64,000 nt of DNA, from positions 620,001 to 684,000 of the forward strand of contig JANEZZ010002364.1 in NCBI GenBank assembly GCA_026122225.1. Reading direction: 5' to 3'. Origin of the DNA: Heloderma charlesbogerti. Lineage: Eukaryota > Chordata > Lepidosauria > Squamata > Helodermatidae. This document shows, piece by piece, positions 54,696-64,000 of this stretch. The stretch's first letter is position 1. The number at the start of each line of letters is the position of its first letter. The notes beneath the pieces are model-generated. The model was not told the origin of the DNA and did not search any database. It was given only the letters and a program-made list of their open reading frames with translations. A program made the position numbers and the translations under genes.

Positions 54696-55513
54696 GGTGT
54701 TCTGATCTGCCAAACATTTCTAGCAGGGTGATTCAAGATGGAATACCTCCAAAAAAATCCTGAGATGTTTATAGCTAATAATTTTGGTATTCAAAACCTG
54801 AACCTCAGCTTGACCTGCTGGAGAAACAACAAACATCATCCCTTTTCATTGTGACTATGGATGTATGAGAATTTTATATTTGCTCTCAGAACATGCAAGC
54901 ATGCCCCGCTCCCATCGCCAAGCATGAGCATGAGCACATGTCTGCTGAAAATATTGTTGGACATGCACTCATGCTCATCTCATTCCCAATTCCCAGTTTG
55001 ATCTCACAAATTTTCTCAGTAGACTGAATCAGCCCCACTTTAGGAAACCTGTGCAAATTAGGAAATATGCCCAAATTTGGGGAGATTTCCACAGCTCTCC
55101 CATTCGATCACTGCTCGATTTGTGCCTATTTCCCATTCACGCAGAGTGAGCAGCATGAGACAAGCAGTGAAACGATATTCAGAGAATCCTGGTGATCTCA
55201 AACATCACCCCTTCTCTCTTCCCTAATTGTGACCAACATTTTTCTTTTCACAGTCTAGCCACTTATTCCAGGGGCATTCATGGAAATTACCCAAACACCA
55301 AATCAAGCTGGAATTCACTTAGAAGTCTGTGAGAAGCAGGGCTGTTGAACCACTTTCAGCTTGAGGGCTGAATTCAATTATGGAGAAGTTCTCAGGGACC
55401 TCATTCCAGGGTGGGCAGGGCTGAAGGCAAAAGGGGGCAGTGCCAAAAAACCAGCATGTTTTAGCTTAAAGCTCTTACTGCAAGTAAGTCAGCCTCAGGA
55501 GAGGCATGTCAGC
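54696..55513. other. Unclassified sequence, no gene seen
   Basis: Nothing recognised with confidence. TATGGATGTATGAGAATTTT near 54857 may be a diverged family B terminus. Confidence 0.4.
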
Positions 55514-56230
55514 TAGGGATGGTGGAGAATTCCGCCACAGACTCAAATAAGGCCAGATTCTTTGGAATCTGGCCTCTGGAATCTGTGGCGGAACAGCACC
55601 ACTCACCTCCACTTCCTGAGGATCCCCCATGGACTGGCACTCCTGCTCCGGATCCTGAGCCGATATGGCAATGGCCACCACCTATACTGTTTTGCTTGGA
55701 GAAAGACAGCCACAAATGGCATAGTGGATGCCACTTGAGGCCATAAATCCCTGAGTTTCACATAAATAGAGCCATAAACAGCTGCATTTAGGCTAATCAA
55801 CCAGCTTTATGGCCGCAAATGGCACCCACTACACCATTTGCATCCGGGGGACTGACTTAGACAGAGATACAGCACGGCAATGGCTGCCGGCTGTATCGAC
55901 TTTCTCCAGCCCTGCAGAGCTGGCGGCTGACTCCACAGGTTTGATGTGGACAGGGCTCCGACCTGGATGGATCCCGCAGGGAGTCCGAGGTGAGTGTTCC
56001 ATTCTGCCACGGACTCATTGGAGCCCGTGGCAGAATTCTCCACCATCACTAGCCACATTTGCTGTATCGGCTGAGGATCTGGAGCAGAAGTGCCGGTCCA
56101 TGGAATCCAGCAGACATGGAGCCACTCTGGAGGATTCTGGGAGGGAGGAACAGATCACCTCCCCCCCGTGGAACCCCCCCCATGGAACCCCCTGCCCAGG
56201 AATGAAAGGTAGGGGTTCCAAACATCCCTA
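55514..56230. mobile_element. Composite hAT-type element with an internal terminus
   Basis: Begins TAGGGATGGTGGAGAATTCC (right-type terminus, reversed). A second right terminus, TTCTCCACCATCACTA, lies at 56051. The unit continues to a reversed left terminus AAACATCCCTA at 56230. TGTCAGCT just before the element and TGTCAACT after it (56231-56238) match at 7 of 8, if the terminal T is shared. Hairpins are of the GCAAATGGCA/TGCCATTTG kind, with GGTGAGT at about 55988 and its complement at about 55605. Most likely one element inserted into or recombined with another. Confidence 0.65.
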
Positions 56231-56238
56231 TGTCAACT

Positions 56239-58730
56239 AGAGCTGTGCCAAAAATTTTGCCCATTTTTTTATCATTCTCATTCAATTTGATAGAAAATAA
56301 ATTGTTTTCAAAAAGAAAGTCAAAGGAGGAGAAATTTGGGAGAAATTCTCATAGGTTGGGTTTGGGGTTCTTGTGCTTACCTTACTTATGAGGTGGCTGA
56401 GGAGTGCACATGAGTGTCCTGTCTTTCACTGTACAGTAATCTCTGTGGCAGTATGAAGCTTCCTCAGCTTCCTACACTCCGATTAAGTCCATCAGCAATT
56501 TCCTCCCATGAGGCTTTTTCAGTTCAGGAAGTACAAATGGCCCGGGAGGCTACGAGCAATAGAAAGATGTTTAACAGAGAGAGATGACACAAGCAGTACC
56601 CTCACCCCCTTGTAGTGATTGCTAAGCTCAAAACTAAAAATAAATTCCAAATTCTGCCTCAGAAAAGTGGAAGCCTCACCACAGTTGATGCTGTTGCCAC
56701 TTACAGAAACAATTCAGTAAACCAAACACCCTTAGGAAAAAGACAGAACCTGTACTACAACTCCTGCATGAGCCCTATCTGTGAGAAACTGTTGTAGAAT
56801 TTATCCTTACCTAGGAGAAATTTGGTGACCCCCCCGCCCCGCATTTCTCTGCCCAGAAATAGGCTGGAGAATTTTGCGAGGCTATTTGTACATTGCTCTA
56901 ACTTCAGTCTTTTAGAATGGGGGAAAACTACACAAAAGATGGGGAACCAAATGACTGGCGATTGAAGGACAGGGGGTGGAGCCAGAGAAAGGAGATGTGG
57001 CCATCTGGGAAATCCTAGGGTTGAGGCTTTCACCCTGAGGTGGGCTGAATTTGGTTCCTAGGCCTCAGGTTCTGCAGCCCTGGTGTATAGGGTGTTGTTG
57101 GATGCACTGACTAGCATAACCAATAGCCCAGCAACCTCTTTATAAGAGAAGAATCTTCTTGTGCAAAGACATTATACTCTACCATATTCAATAACGATCC
57201 AAGAATAATTCCTGATTTCTTTCCTAGGACATAGAGAATTCTCAGAGATACATTTTGGTTTGGAGGAAAATTTGAGCATTTAAAGTGCATCATTCAGAGT
57301 TTGGTCGCACATTACTTTCTCTACAGGGATGTAACCACCCCACCCCTCTGTAACACTTTGGAGCTTTTAGCTCATGGAATGCAACCATCACGACAAATGT
57401 TGTGCTGAAATATGTCCACCCATTTCCCAACGTTTGTCTTCTCCTGTGAAAGAAGCTTCCATTTTTCTGACTCATTCTCAGGATGCTTTAGAATTTATTT
57501 TGAATTCCTTTTGGTGCTGTTTTTTGCTTCCTCTATTGTTGAGGGGTGGCCGAGGGTGCTGGAGTTTTCCTTTTCTATTACAGGTCTCTTCAGCATTCTG
57601 CAGACATCCCAGCTGCCCACACTTCCTGATTTGAAAAAGTTCCCTGAGAGGAATTACCTCATGGTATCTTCACCTGTGGGTTAAATTAAAGTGCAGGCAT
57701 TTGGAAAGGCTGCAGGCCATGAGTGGGATGATTGTACAATGAAAGACAGGACACCGACACACAATGCCCCTAGATTAGTTCAAGAACTACACCCACAACC
57801 CATGAGAATTCTACCAAAAACTCTTTCTGCTTTGATATTTTTAAAACCATTTATCTTCTATCAAATTGAATAGGAATAGTCGAAGAAATGCAGAAGAAAT
57901 TTTTGGCACAGAACTAACTCTGGGGGCACTACAGACATAAAATAATTCAGTAGTCAGACCCAGTCCTTGAAGAAACTTGGGACCCTCAAAATCCTACAGT
58001 TCTTGAGACACTTCAGGGGAAATCATGACAATTACAGTGGTAAAATACCAATACACATTTGTGGTATAGATATGTCCTGTATACTCCATCCTTGTCAGCT
58101 AAATGGAAAAAGAAGCAAGGAAAGTGACAGTTTGAGGGCTTCATTTCATGAGGTAAAAACTTCTAAATAGGGTGTGCATATGGAGAAATCTCTGCAGGAA
58201 TGACATTTTGAGCAGCATCCCCATGGTGAGTGGAACATGTTCCCCTGCTGTTAGACCGAGAGTAAATAAACATATCATAAATCAGTAGGAGTATTATTCC
58301 CACTCAGAGCTCATTTGGTAATGATCTTACAAGGAGTAATTTGACAATTTAATAAAGAAAAAGACAACTGAGTTCAGTGTTTTTTCCCTAGGGCCAACGC
58401 ACAAATTAAAGTCATAACATGAAGGCTACTTTATGATTGCAATCTTGAAGCCACCAATTAAAGAGTAAGCCCCATGCAACACAGTGGATCTTACATCTGA
58501 GGAAATGGATTTAGGATCATGCTGTAAACTCCTCCAGTGTCAGCCCTAACTTGTCTGCAATGTAATTTTCCATGTAGATTTTTTATATGCCACCACAAAA
58601 AAGGAATGTGGGGTGTGGGGGAGTTTAGGATCACATGGGAAAAGTTGTCCAAACTGCATGGGGCAGCTGCCTATCTACCTTTGCAGGCAGAGTGGGGAAA
58701 GCAGTTTTAGGGCAGACAACAATGCAAGTT
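56239..58730. other. Long unclassified stretch, no gene seen
   Basis: AT-rich sequence with no recognisable domain, exon or RNA gene. The largest ORFs are under 100 codons. Confidence 0.5.
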
Positions 58731-59169
58731 TAGAGATGGGCGAATTTGTCAAGCTCAATTTTGTGAAGGTTCTCATTTTTCTACCACCAGGCTCATTCCT
58801 TCCTGGCTCTGTATGAGCTCCCTCTACACCCACCAAGAAATTCATACATATTACTGTGCACATTTTTTTCCAGATGTATGCATTTTTGTGTTCCAGTTTC
58901 AAATGCATACATTTTTCTATGCATGCACCCATTAACTAAAGTGTGTGCATTTTTTAAAAATGTACACAAATTTTGTTGCACATTTTGCCAATGTACGCAC
59001 ACTATCAATGCATTTCTTTGTTTGGCAGAATGCAGAATAAGCTCAGAAATGTATGGATTTCTGACTGCAAATTATGTTCAGATCTGCATTTCATTCTGGG
59101 AAGTGTAAATCTGGTAAACCTGTAAACAACGACAACCCTCAATGAAGTGATTTTTTTCACCCAACCCTA
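58731..59169. mobile_element. Family B hAT-type element, about 439 bp
   Basis: Starts TAGAGATGGGCGAATTTG and ends TTCACCCAACCCTA. The interior is full of TGTGCACATTTTTTTCC, GTATGCATTTTTGTG and ATGTACACAAATTTTG words. Flanking 8-mers do not match well. Confidence 0.6.
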
Positions 59170-59409
59170 CTTAAGGTTGGCTGCAATTTCCTGGCTCAAA
59201 TCTGGTCCCAAGAATCAAACAGGGTTATTTCCTCATGTGAGCAGCCTTTCTCAATTTCTCACAACACCTCAACTTATCGACACACAATTATAGTATTATT
59301 ATGAGTATATACATCTTGATAGCTTAATGAAGACACCATGTTCATACAGTGTGTGTGTGTACACACACAAGAAAATACAACTTTCTAAGAATTATACATA
59401 ACCTTCAAC

Positions 59410-59650
59410 AGCCATAACTTTGGGAGGAACCCTATCCATTTTAATGTGCCAAGAACCTAATGCCATCAACTTAGAGAGAAGATCCAGACAAGAAGATTCC
59501 CAAACTGACAAAGGTGGAAAATCTGACCTATGTGGAAAATATTAAAATGTAGTACAGTTCAACAAGTATGCCCGCTGATGTAAAGCAAGATACAGAAAGC
59601 CAAGCCCACCTTCTTTAATTGGAAGTTGCATCTTTTTCAAGGATAATTGT
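59410..59650 (-). pseudogene. L1 ORF2 C-terminal fragment
   Basis: The minus strand encodes KKMQLPIKEGGLGFLYLAL followed by HQRAYLLNC, recalling the conserved KGGLGLPD-type motif near the C-terminus of L1 ORF2 proteins. Stops interrupt it soon after. Only this short segment is recognisable; RT and endonuclease are absent. Confidence 0.6.
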
Positions 59651-59717
59651 GACAGCCCCCCCCCATTTATGAAAAGCACTGAGTTTTTTAAAATATTTGC
59701 CAGGTATAGAAAAATCC

Positions 59718-60400
59718 CCCTTCATGGGTCACTGCCTTGTTGTGGCGAAGGGGCTTGTGTAACTCAGTGAAGCCATAAGCTATGCCGTGCAGGGCCACCC
59801 AAGATGGACAGGTCATGGCGGAGAGTTCTGACAAAATGTAGTCCACTGGAGAAGGAAATGGCAACCCACTCCAGTATTCTTGCCAAGAAAACCCCATGGA
59901 ATGTATCACAAGGCTAAAAGATATGACGCCAGAAGATAAGCCCCTCAGGTTGGAAGGTGTCCAGTATAATACTGGGGAAGAGCAGAGGGTATTTCCAAGT
60001 AGCACCAAAAAGAGTGAAGTGGCTGGGCCAAAGCCGGAAGGACGCTCAGCTGTGGATGTGTCTGGTGATGAAAAGAAAATCTGATGCTGTAAAGAACAAT
60101 ATTGTTTAGGAACCTGGAATGTCAGATCAATGAATCAAGGTAAGCTGGATGTGGTCACTGGTCAAACATGAGATGGCAAGAGAGAAAACTCACTGGAAAA
60201 GACTCTGATGCTGGGAAAGATTGAAGGCAAAAGGAGAAGGGGACAGCAGAGGATGAGATGGCTAGATAGCATCACCGATGCAATGAATATGAACTTGAGC
60301 ACACTCCGGGAGAGAGCGGAGGACAGGAAGGCCTGGTGTGCTATGGTCCATGGGGTCACGAAGGGTTGGACACGACTGAACGACTGAACAACAACAACAA
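59718..60400 (+). mobile_element. Internally deleted mini-BovB
   Basis: Bases 59718 to about 60180 match the BovB 5' region (CCCTTCATGGGTCACTGCC through GTCAGATCAATGAATCAAGG and AAACATGAGATGGCAAG). The sequence then jumps straight to the 3' region (AGAGAAAACTCACTGGAAAAG) and runs to CTGAACGACTGAACAACAAC. About 2.5 kb of endonuclease/RT is missing. Flanks TAGAAAAATC (59707-59716) and TAGATAAAAATC (60401-60412) look like an imperfect target duplication, so the unit seems to have been inserted in its deleted form. It has no functional ORF. Confidence 0.88.
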
Positions 60401-60729
60401 TAGATAAAAATCATCCCACAGATAACATAAACAACCCAGCTTTTTAAGTTATAGCTCCAATGAAACAAGTTATTGAAAATACCACCAGACAAGAAAACAT
60501 GTGTTGCTGTTTCTATAATCATTTGGAAAGTGGTATTGTAAAAATAAATATTCATTGCTGCTAAGGTCTTACACCAAGTATGTCCTTGCAGAGTTGCCCT
60601 CACAGCCTCTTAACAATGTATTGGCTCCGACAGAGCATTAGTGTACATGAATGTAGAAATGGTCCCTTTTGCTGGGAACACAGAAACAATGCTGAGGTTA
60701 GAAGTTATCCATTTAGTTGTTGTTGTTGT

Positions 60730-63525
60730 TCAGTCGTTCAGTCGTGTCTGACTCTTTGTGACCCCATGGACCATAGCACGCCAGGCCTTCCTGTCCTGCG
60801 CTCTCTCCCGGAGTGTGCTCAAGTTCATATTCATTGCATCGGTGATGCTATCTAGCCATCTCATCCTCTGTCGTCCCCTTCTCCTTTTGCCTTCAGTCTT
60901 TCCCAGCATCAGGGTCTTTTCCAGAGAGTTTTCTCTTCGCATTAGGTGGCCAAAATATTGGAGCTTCAGCTTCAGTATCTGTCCTTCCAATGAGCACTCA
61001 GGGTTGATTTCCTCTAGGATGGACTGATTTGACCTCCTTGCAGTCCAGGGGACTCGTAAGAGTCTTCTCCAGCACCACAGTTCGAAAGCATCAATTCTTC
61101 GGCGCTCAGCCTTCCTTATAGTCCAGCTCTCACAGCCATACATTACTACTGGGAAAACCATAGCTTTGATTAGATGGACCTTTGTTGGCAAGGTGATGGC
61201 TCTGCTTCTTACTATGCTGTCTAGGTTTGCCATAGCTTTCCTCCCAAGGAGCAAGCGTCTTTTAATTTCATGGCTACAATCACCGTCTGTGGTGATCTTG
61301 GAGCCCAAGAAAGTAAAATCTGTCACTGCTTCCATTTCTTCCCCTTCTATATGCCAGGAAGTGATGGGGCCAGATGCCATGATCTTCGTTTTTTTAATGT
61401 TGAGTTTCAAACCAGCTTTTGCACTCTCCACTTTCACCCTCAACAAGAGGCTCTTTAGATCCTCTTCGCTTTCTGCCATTAGGGTGGTATCGTCTGCATA
61501 TCGGAGGTTGTTGATAATTCTCCCAGCAATCTTAATTCCGACCTGTGATTCATCCAACCTGGTGTTTCTCATGATGTACTCTGCATATAAGTTAAATAAG
61601 CAGGGTGACAATATGCAGCCTTGTTGTACTCCTTTCCCAATTTTGAACCACTCAGTTGTTCCATGTCTGGTTCTTACTGTTGCTTCTTGACCCTCGTACA
61701 GGTTTCTCAGGAGACAGGTAAGGTGGTCTGGTACTCCCATCACTTTAAGAATTTGCCACATTTTGTTGTGATCCACACAATCAAAGGCTTTAGCGTAGTC
61801 AATGAAGCAGAAATAGACGTTTTTCTGGAATTCTCTTGCTTTCTCCATGATGCAGCGAACATTGGCGATTTGATCTCTAGTTCCTCTGCCTCTTCGAAAC
61901 CCAGCTTGTACTTCTGGTAATTCTCGGTTCGCATACTGCTGAAGCGTAGCTTGTAGGATTTTGAGCATCACCTTGCTGGCATGTGAAATGAGCGCAATTG
62001 TGCGGTAGTTTGAACACTCTTTGGCATTGCCCTTCTTTGGAATTGGAATGTAAACTGACCTTTTCCAGTCTTGCGGCCATTGTTGAGTGTGCCAAATTTG
62101 TTGGCATATTGAATGCAGCACTTTAACAGCATCATCTTTTAGGATTTTAAATAGCTCAGCTGGAAGACTGTCATCTCTGCTAGCTTTGTTGTTACTAATG
62201 CTTCCTAAGGCCCACTTGACTTCAGTCTCTAGGATGTCTGGCTCAAGTTCAGTGACCGCACTATCATGGCTATCAGGGACATTAAGATCTTTTCTGTATA
62301 GTTCTTCTGTGTATCCTTGCCACCTCTTCTTAATCTCATCTGCTTCTGTTAGGTCCCTGCCTTCTTTGTCCTTTATCATGCCCGTCTTTGCACAAAACAT
62401 TCCCTTGAGATCTCTGATTTTCTTGAAGAGATCTCTAGTCTTTCCCATTCTGTTGTTTTCCTCGATTTCTTTGTATTGTTCATTTAAGAAGGCCTTCTTG
62501 TCTCTCCTTACTATTCTCTGGAACTCTGCATTCAGTTGGAGATATCTTCCCCTTTCTCCCTTGCTTTTCACTTCCCTTCTTTCCTCAGCTACTTGTAACG
62601 CCTCATCAGACAGCCACTTGGCTTTCTTGCATTTCTTTTTCTTTGGGATGGATTTCGTTGCTGCCTCCTGAACAATGTTACAGACCTCCGTCCATAGTTC
62701 CTCAGGCACTCTGTCTATCAGGTCTAATCCCTGAAATCTATTCCTCACCTCCACTGTATATTCATAAGGGATATGATTGAGGTCATACCTGAATGGTTTA
62801 GTGGTTTTCCCTACATTCTTCAATTTAAGCTGAAATTTTGCAAAAAGAAGCTCATGATCTGAGCCACTGTCAGCTCCAGGTCTTGTTTTTACTGACTGTA
62901 TAGAGCTTCTCCATCTTTGGCTGCAAAGGACATAACCAATCTGATTTCGATATTGACCATCTGGTGATGTCCATGTGTAGAGTCGCCTCTTGTGCTGTTG
63001 GAAAAGAGTGTTTGCTATGATCAGCATGTTCTCTTGGCAAAACTCTATTAGCTTTTGTCCTGCTTTATTTTGTACACCAAGGCCATGCCTGCCTGTTATC
63101 CCGGTGATTTCTTGACTTCCTACTTTAGCATTCCAATCCCCTATGATGAAGAGGACCTCTTTTTTTGGTGTTAGTTCTAGAAGGTGTTGTAGGTCTTCAT
63201 AGAACCGATCAACCTCAGCTTCTTCGGCCTCAGTGGTTGGGGCATAGACTTGAATTACTGTGATGTTGAATGGTTTGCCTTGGATTCGTACTGAGATCAT
63301 TCTATCATTTTTAAGATTGTACCCCAGTACTGCTTTTCTCACCCTTTTGTTGACTATGAGTGCTACTCCATTTCTTCTAAGGGATTCTTGCCCACAGTAG
63401 TAGATATGATGGTCACCTGAATTAAATTCGCCCATGCTTGTCCATTTTAGTTCGCTGATTCCCAAGATGTCAATGTTCAATCTTGCCATCTCATGTTTGA
63501 CCACCTCTAGCTTACCTTGATTCAT
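60730..63525 (-). CDS. BovB endonuclease/reverse transcriptase, 931-codon ORF
   Basis: Single BovB protein that nicks target DNA and reverse-transcribes the element RNA at the nick. The APE-type endonuclease (about 1-230) shows ISELKWT with Glu25, VYAPT, GDWNAKVG with Asp130 and Asn132, and SDHELL (222-224). The NQIDYV motif of the 9.9 kb copy reads NQIGYV here (residue 197), replacing an aspartate normally needed for catalysis. RT follows: NYRTIALIS (507-515), QAGFRRGRGT, FIDYAKAFD (575-583), GVQQGCILSPC, and YADD (677-680). The C-terminus ends KSQTRLND. The ORF start is not the family start: the frame is open upstream from 63873, but a TGA at 63538-63540 replaces the Trp of GTWNVRS. With two endonuclease lesions I infer this copy cannot complete its own retrotransposition. 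Confidence 0.93.
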   Translation of the reverse strand: MNQGKLEVVKHEMARLNIDILGISELKWTSMGEFNSGDHHIYYCGQESLRRNGVALIVNKRVRKAVLGYNLKNDRMISVRIQGKPFNITVIQVYAPTTEAEEAEVDRFYEDLQHLLELTPKKEVLFIIGDWNAKVGSQEITGITGRHGLGVQNKAGQKLIEFCQENMLIIANTLFQQHKRRLYTWTSPDGQYRNQIGYVLCSQRWRSSIQSVKTRPGADSGSDHELLFAKFQLKLKNVGKTTKPFRYDLNHIPYEYTVEVRNRFQGLDLIDRVPEELWTEVCNIVQEAATKSIPKKKKCKKAKWLSDEALQVAEERREVKSKGERGRYLQLNAEFQRIVRRDKKAFLNEQYKEIEENNRMGKTRDLFKKIRDLKGMFCAKTGMIKDKEGRDLTEADEIKKRWQGYTEELYRKDLNVPDSHDSAVTELEPDILETEVKWALGSISNNKASRDDSLPAELFKILKDDAVKVLHSICQQIWHTQQWPQDWKRSVYIPIPKKGNAKECSNYRTIALISHASKVMLKILQATLQQYANRELPEVQAGFRRGRGTRDQIANVRCIMEKAREFQKNVYFCFIDYAKAFDCVDHNKMWQILKVMGVPDHLTCLLRNLYEGQEATVRTRHGTTEWFKIGKGVQQGCILSPCLFNLYAEYIMRNTRLDESQVGIKIAGRIINNLRYADDTTLMAESEEDLKSLLLRVKVESAKAGLKLNIKKTKIMASGPITSWHIEGEEMEAVTDFTFLGSKITTDGDCSHEIKRRLLLGRKAMANLDSIVRSRAITLPTKVHLIKAMVFPVVMYGCESWTIRKAERRRIDAFELWCWRRLLRVPWTARRSNQSILEEINPECSLEGQILKLKLQYFGHLMRRENSLEKTLMLGKTEGKRRRGRQRMRWLDSITDAMNMNLSTLRERAQDRKAWRAMVHGVTKSQTRLND

Positions 63526-63537
63526 TGACCTGACATT

Positions 63538-63873
63538 TCAGGTTCCTAAACAATATTGTTCTTTACAGCATCGGATTTTCTTTTCACCACCAGACACATC
63601 CACAGCTGAGTGTCCTTTTGGGTTTGGCCCAGCCGCTTCACTCTTTCTGGCGCTACTTGGAAATACCCTCTGCTCTTCCCCAGTAGTATATTGGACACCT
63701 TCCGACCTGAGGGGCTCATCTTCCGGTGTCATATCTTTTAACCTTGTGATACATTCCATGGGGTTTTCTTGGCAAGAATACTGGAGTGGGTTGCCATTTC
63801 CTTCTCCAGTGGACCACATTTTGTCAGAACTCTCTGCCATGACCTGTCCGTCTTGGGTGGCCCTGCACGGCAT
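63538..63873 (-). pseudogene. BovB N-terminal region cut by a stop codon
   Basis: A 111-codon open frame starting MPCRATQDGQVMAESSD, in frame with the 931-codon ORF downstream and separated from it by one TGA. It corresponds to the 5' leader and the first endonuclease strand, ending CCKEQYCLGT just before the lost Trp. The same region in the 9.9 kb copy keeps the Trp. Whether this leader is normally translated or untranslated is uncertain. Confidence 0.75.
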
Positions 63874-64000
63874 AGCTTATGGCTTCACTGAGTTACACAA
63901 GCCCCTTCGCCACAACAAGGCAGCGATCCATGAAGGGGGCAGCGATCCATGAAGGGGATCCATTTAGTACAATGAGAAAAAACAAACAAACAGATGAGCT

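Larger units (their letters stand above)
60717..63957 (-). mobile_element. RTE-BovB LINE, full length, nearly intact
   Basis: A 3.24-kb element on the minus strand, flanked by a perfect 10-bp duplication ATCCATTTAG (60707-60716, 63958-63967). The 3' end has the (CAA)n-type tail of BovB. The 5' end carries a duplicated GCAGCGATCCATGAAGGGG block (63920-63957). High similarity to the copies at 9.9 and 25.9 kb and a nearly open reading frame suggest a relatively recent insertion. Confidence 0.96.

Noticed and set aside
60758..62671. Long plus-strand ORFs opposite BovB (89, 174 and 194 codons; similar ones at 9.9-11.9 and 25.9-26.9 kb)
   Set aside because: They are antisense shadows of the conserved BovB reading frame and recur only because the copies are similar.

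Overview
This window looks like intergenic or intronic DNA from a squamate reptile, most likely a lizard. That is an inference from its repeats: RTE-BovB LINEs, tRNA-derived SINEs of the Sauria/Squam type, CR1 and L2-like LINE ends, an L1 ORF1 relic, and many hAT-type DNA elements. I found no convincing host exon, RNA gene or CpG-island promoter. Every protein signal I recognise belongs to a transposable element. I could not identify the species.

Layout. 1-39.1 kb is an accessory landscape packed with one family of non-autonomous DNA elements, called family A here. Members start TAGGGATGTRCG, end in ACATCCCTA or CCATCCCTA, and are flanked by 8-bp target duplications, which fits the hAT superfamily. 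Their interiors are chains of hairpins: a TACGTAAATATTTACGTA-centred palindrome alternating with a GCAAATGGCGGC-armed palindrome, and the chain is itself mirrored about a centre. About 40 of the TACGTA hairpins occur in the window. Nearly every copy also carries a GGTRAGT motif near each end, pointing outward. Family C (28.2, 46.2 and 53.4 kb) replaces the chain with one large palindrome. Family B is AT-rich and dense in TGCACA/TGCATAC words. A decayed hAT transposase gene (BED finger plus RNase-H-like core, about 19.62-22.29 kb) is split by two complete family A elements and a LINE tail, and is cut off by a third family A element.

Retroelements. BovB appears five times: full-length copies at 9.9-13.2 kb (broken) and 60.7-64.0 kb (931-codon ORF, but with an upstream stop and a lost endonuclease aspartate); a 5'-truncated copy at 25.9-27.2 kb; a 65-bp tail at 19.3 kb; and an internally deleted mini-element at 59.7-60.4 kb. 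An L1 ORF1 relic without a visible ORF2 lies at 51.8-53.3 kb, and an L1 ORF2 C-terminal scrap at 59.4-59.65 kb. A very decayed stretch at 33.0-35.1 kb tentatively resembles a DIRS/Ngaro tyrosine-recombinase retrotransposon.

39.1-58.7 kb is quieter, mostly unannotated sequence with scattered SINEs, microsatellites and family B/C elements. The most interesting content is the hierarchical-palindrome hAT family with paired outward donor-like motifs, its insertions into a hAT transposase gene, and the mobilised BovB deletion derivative.
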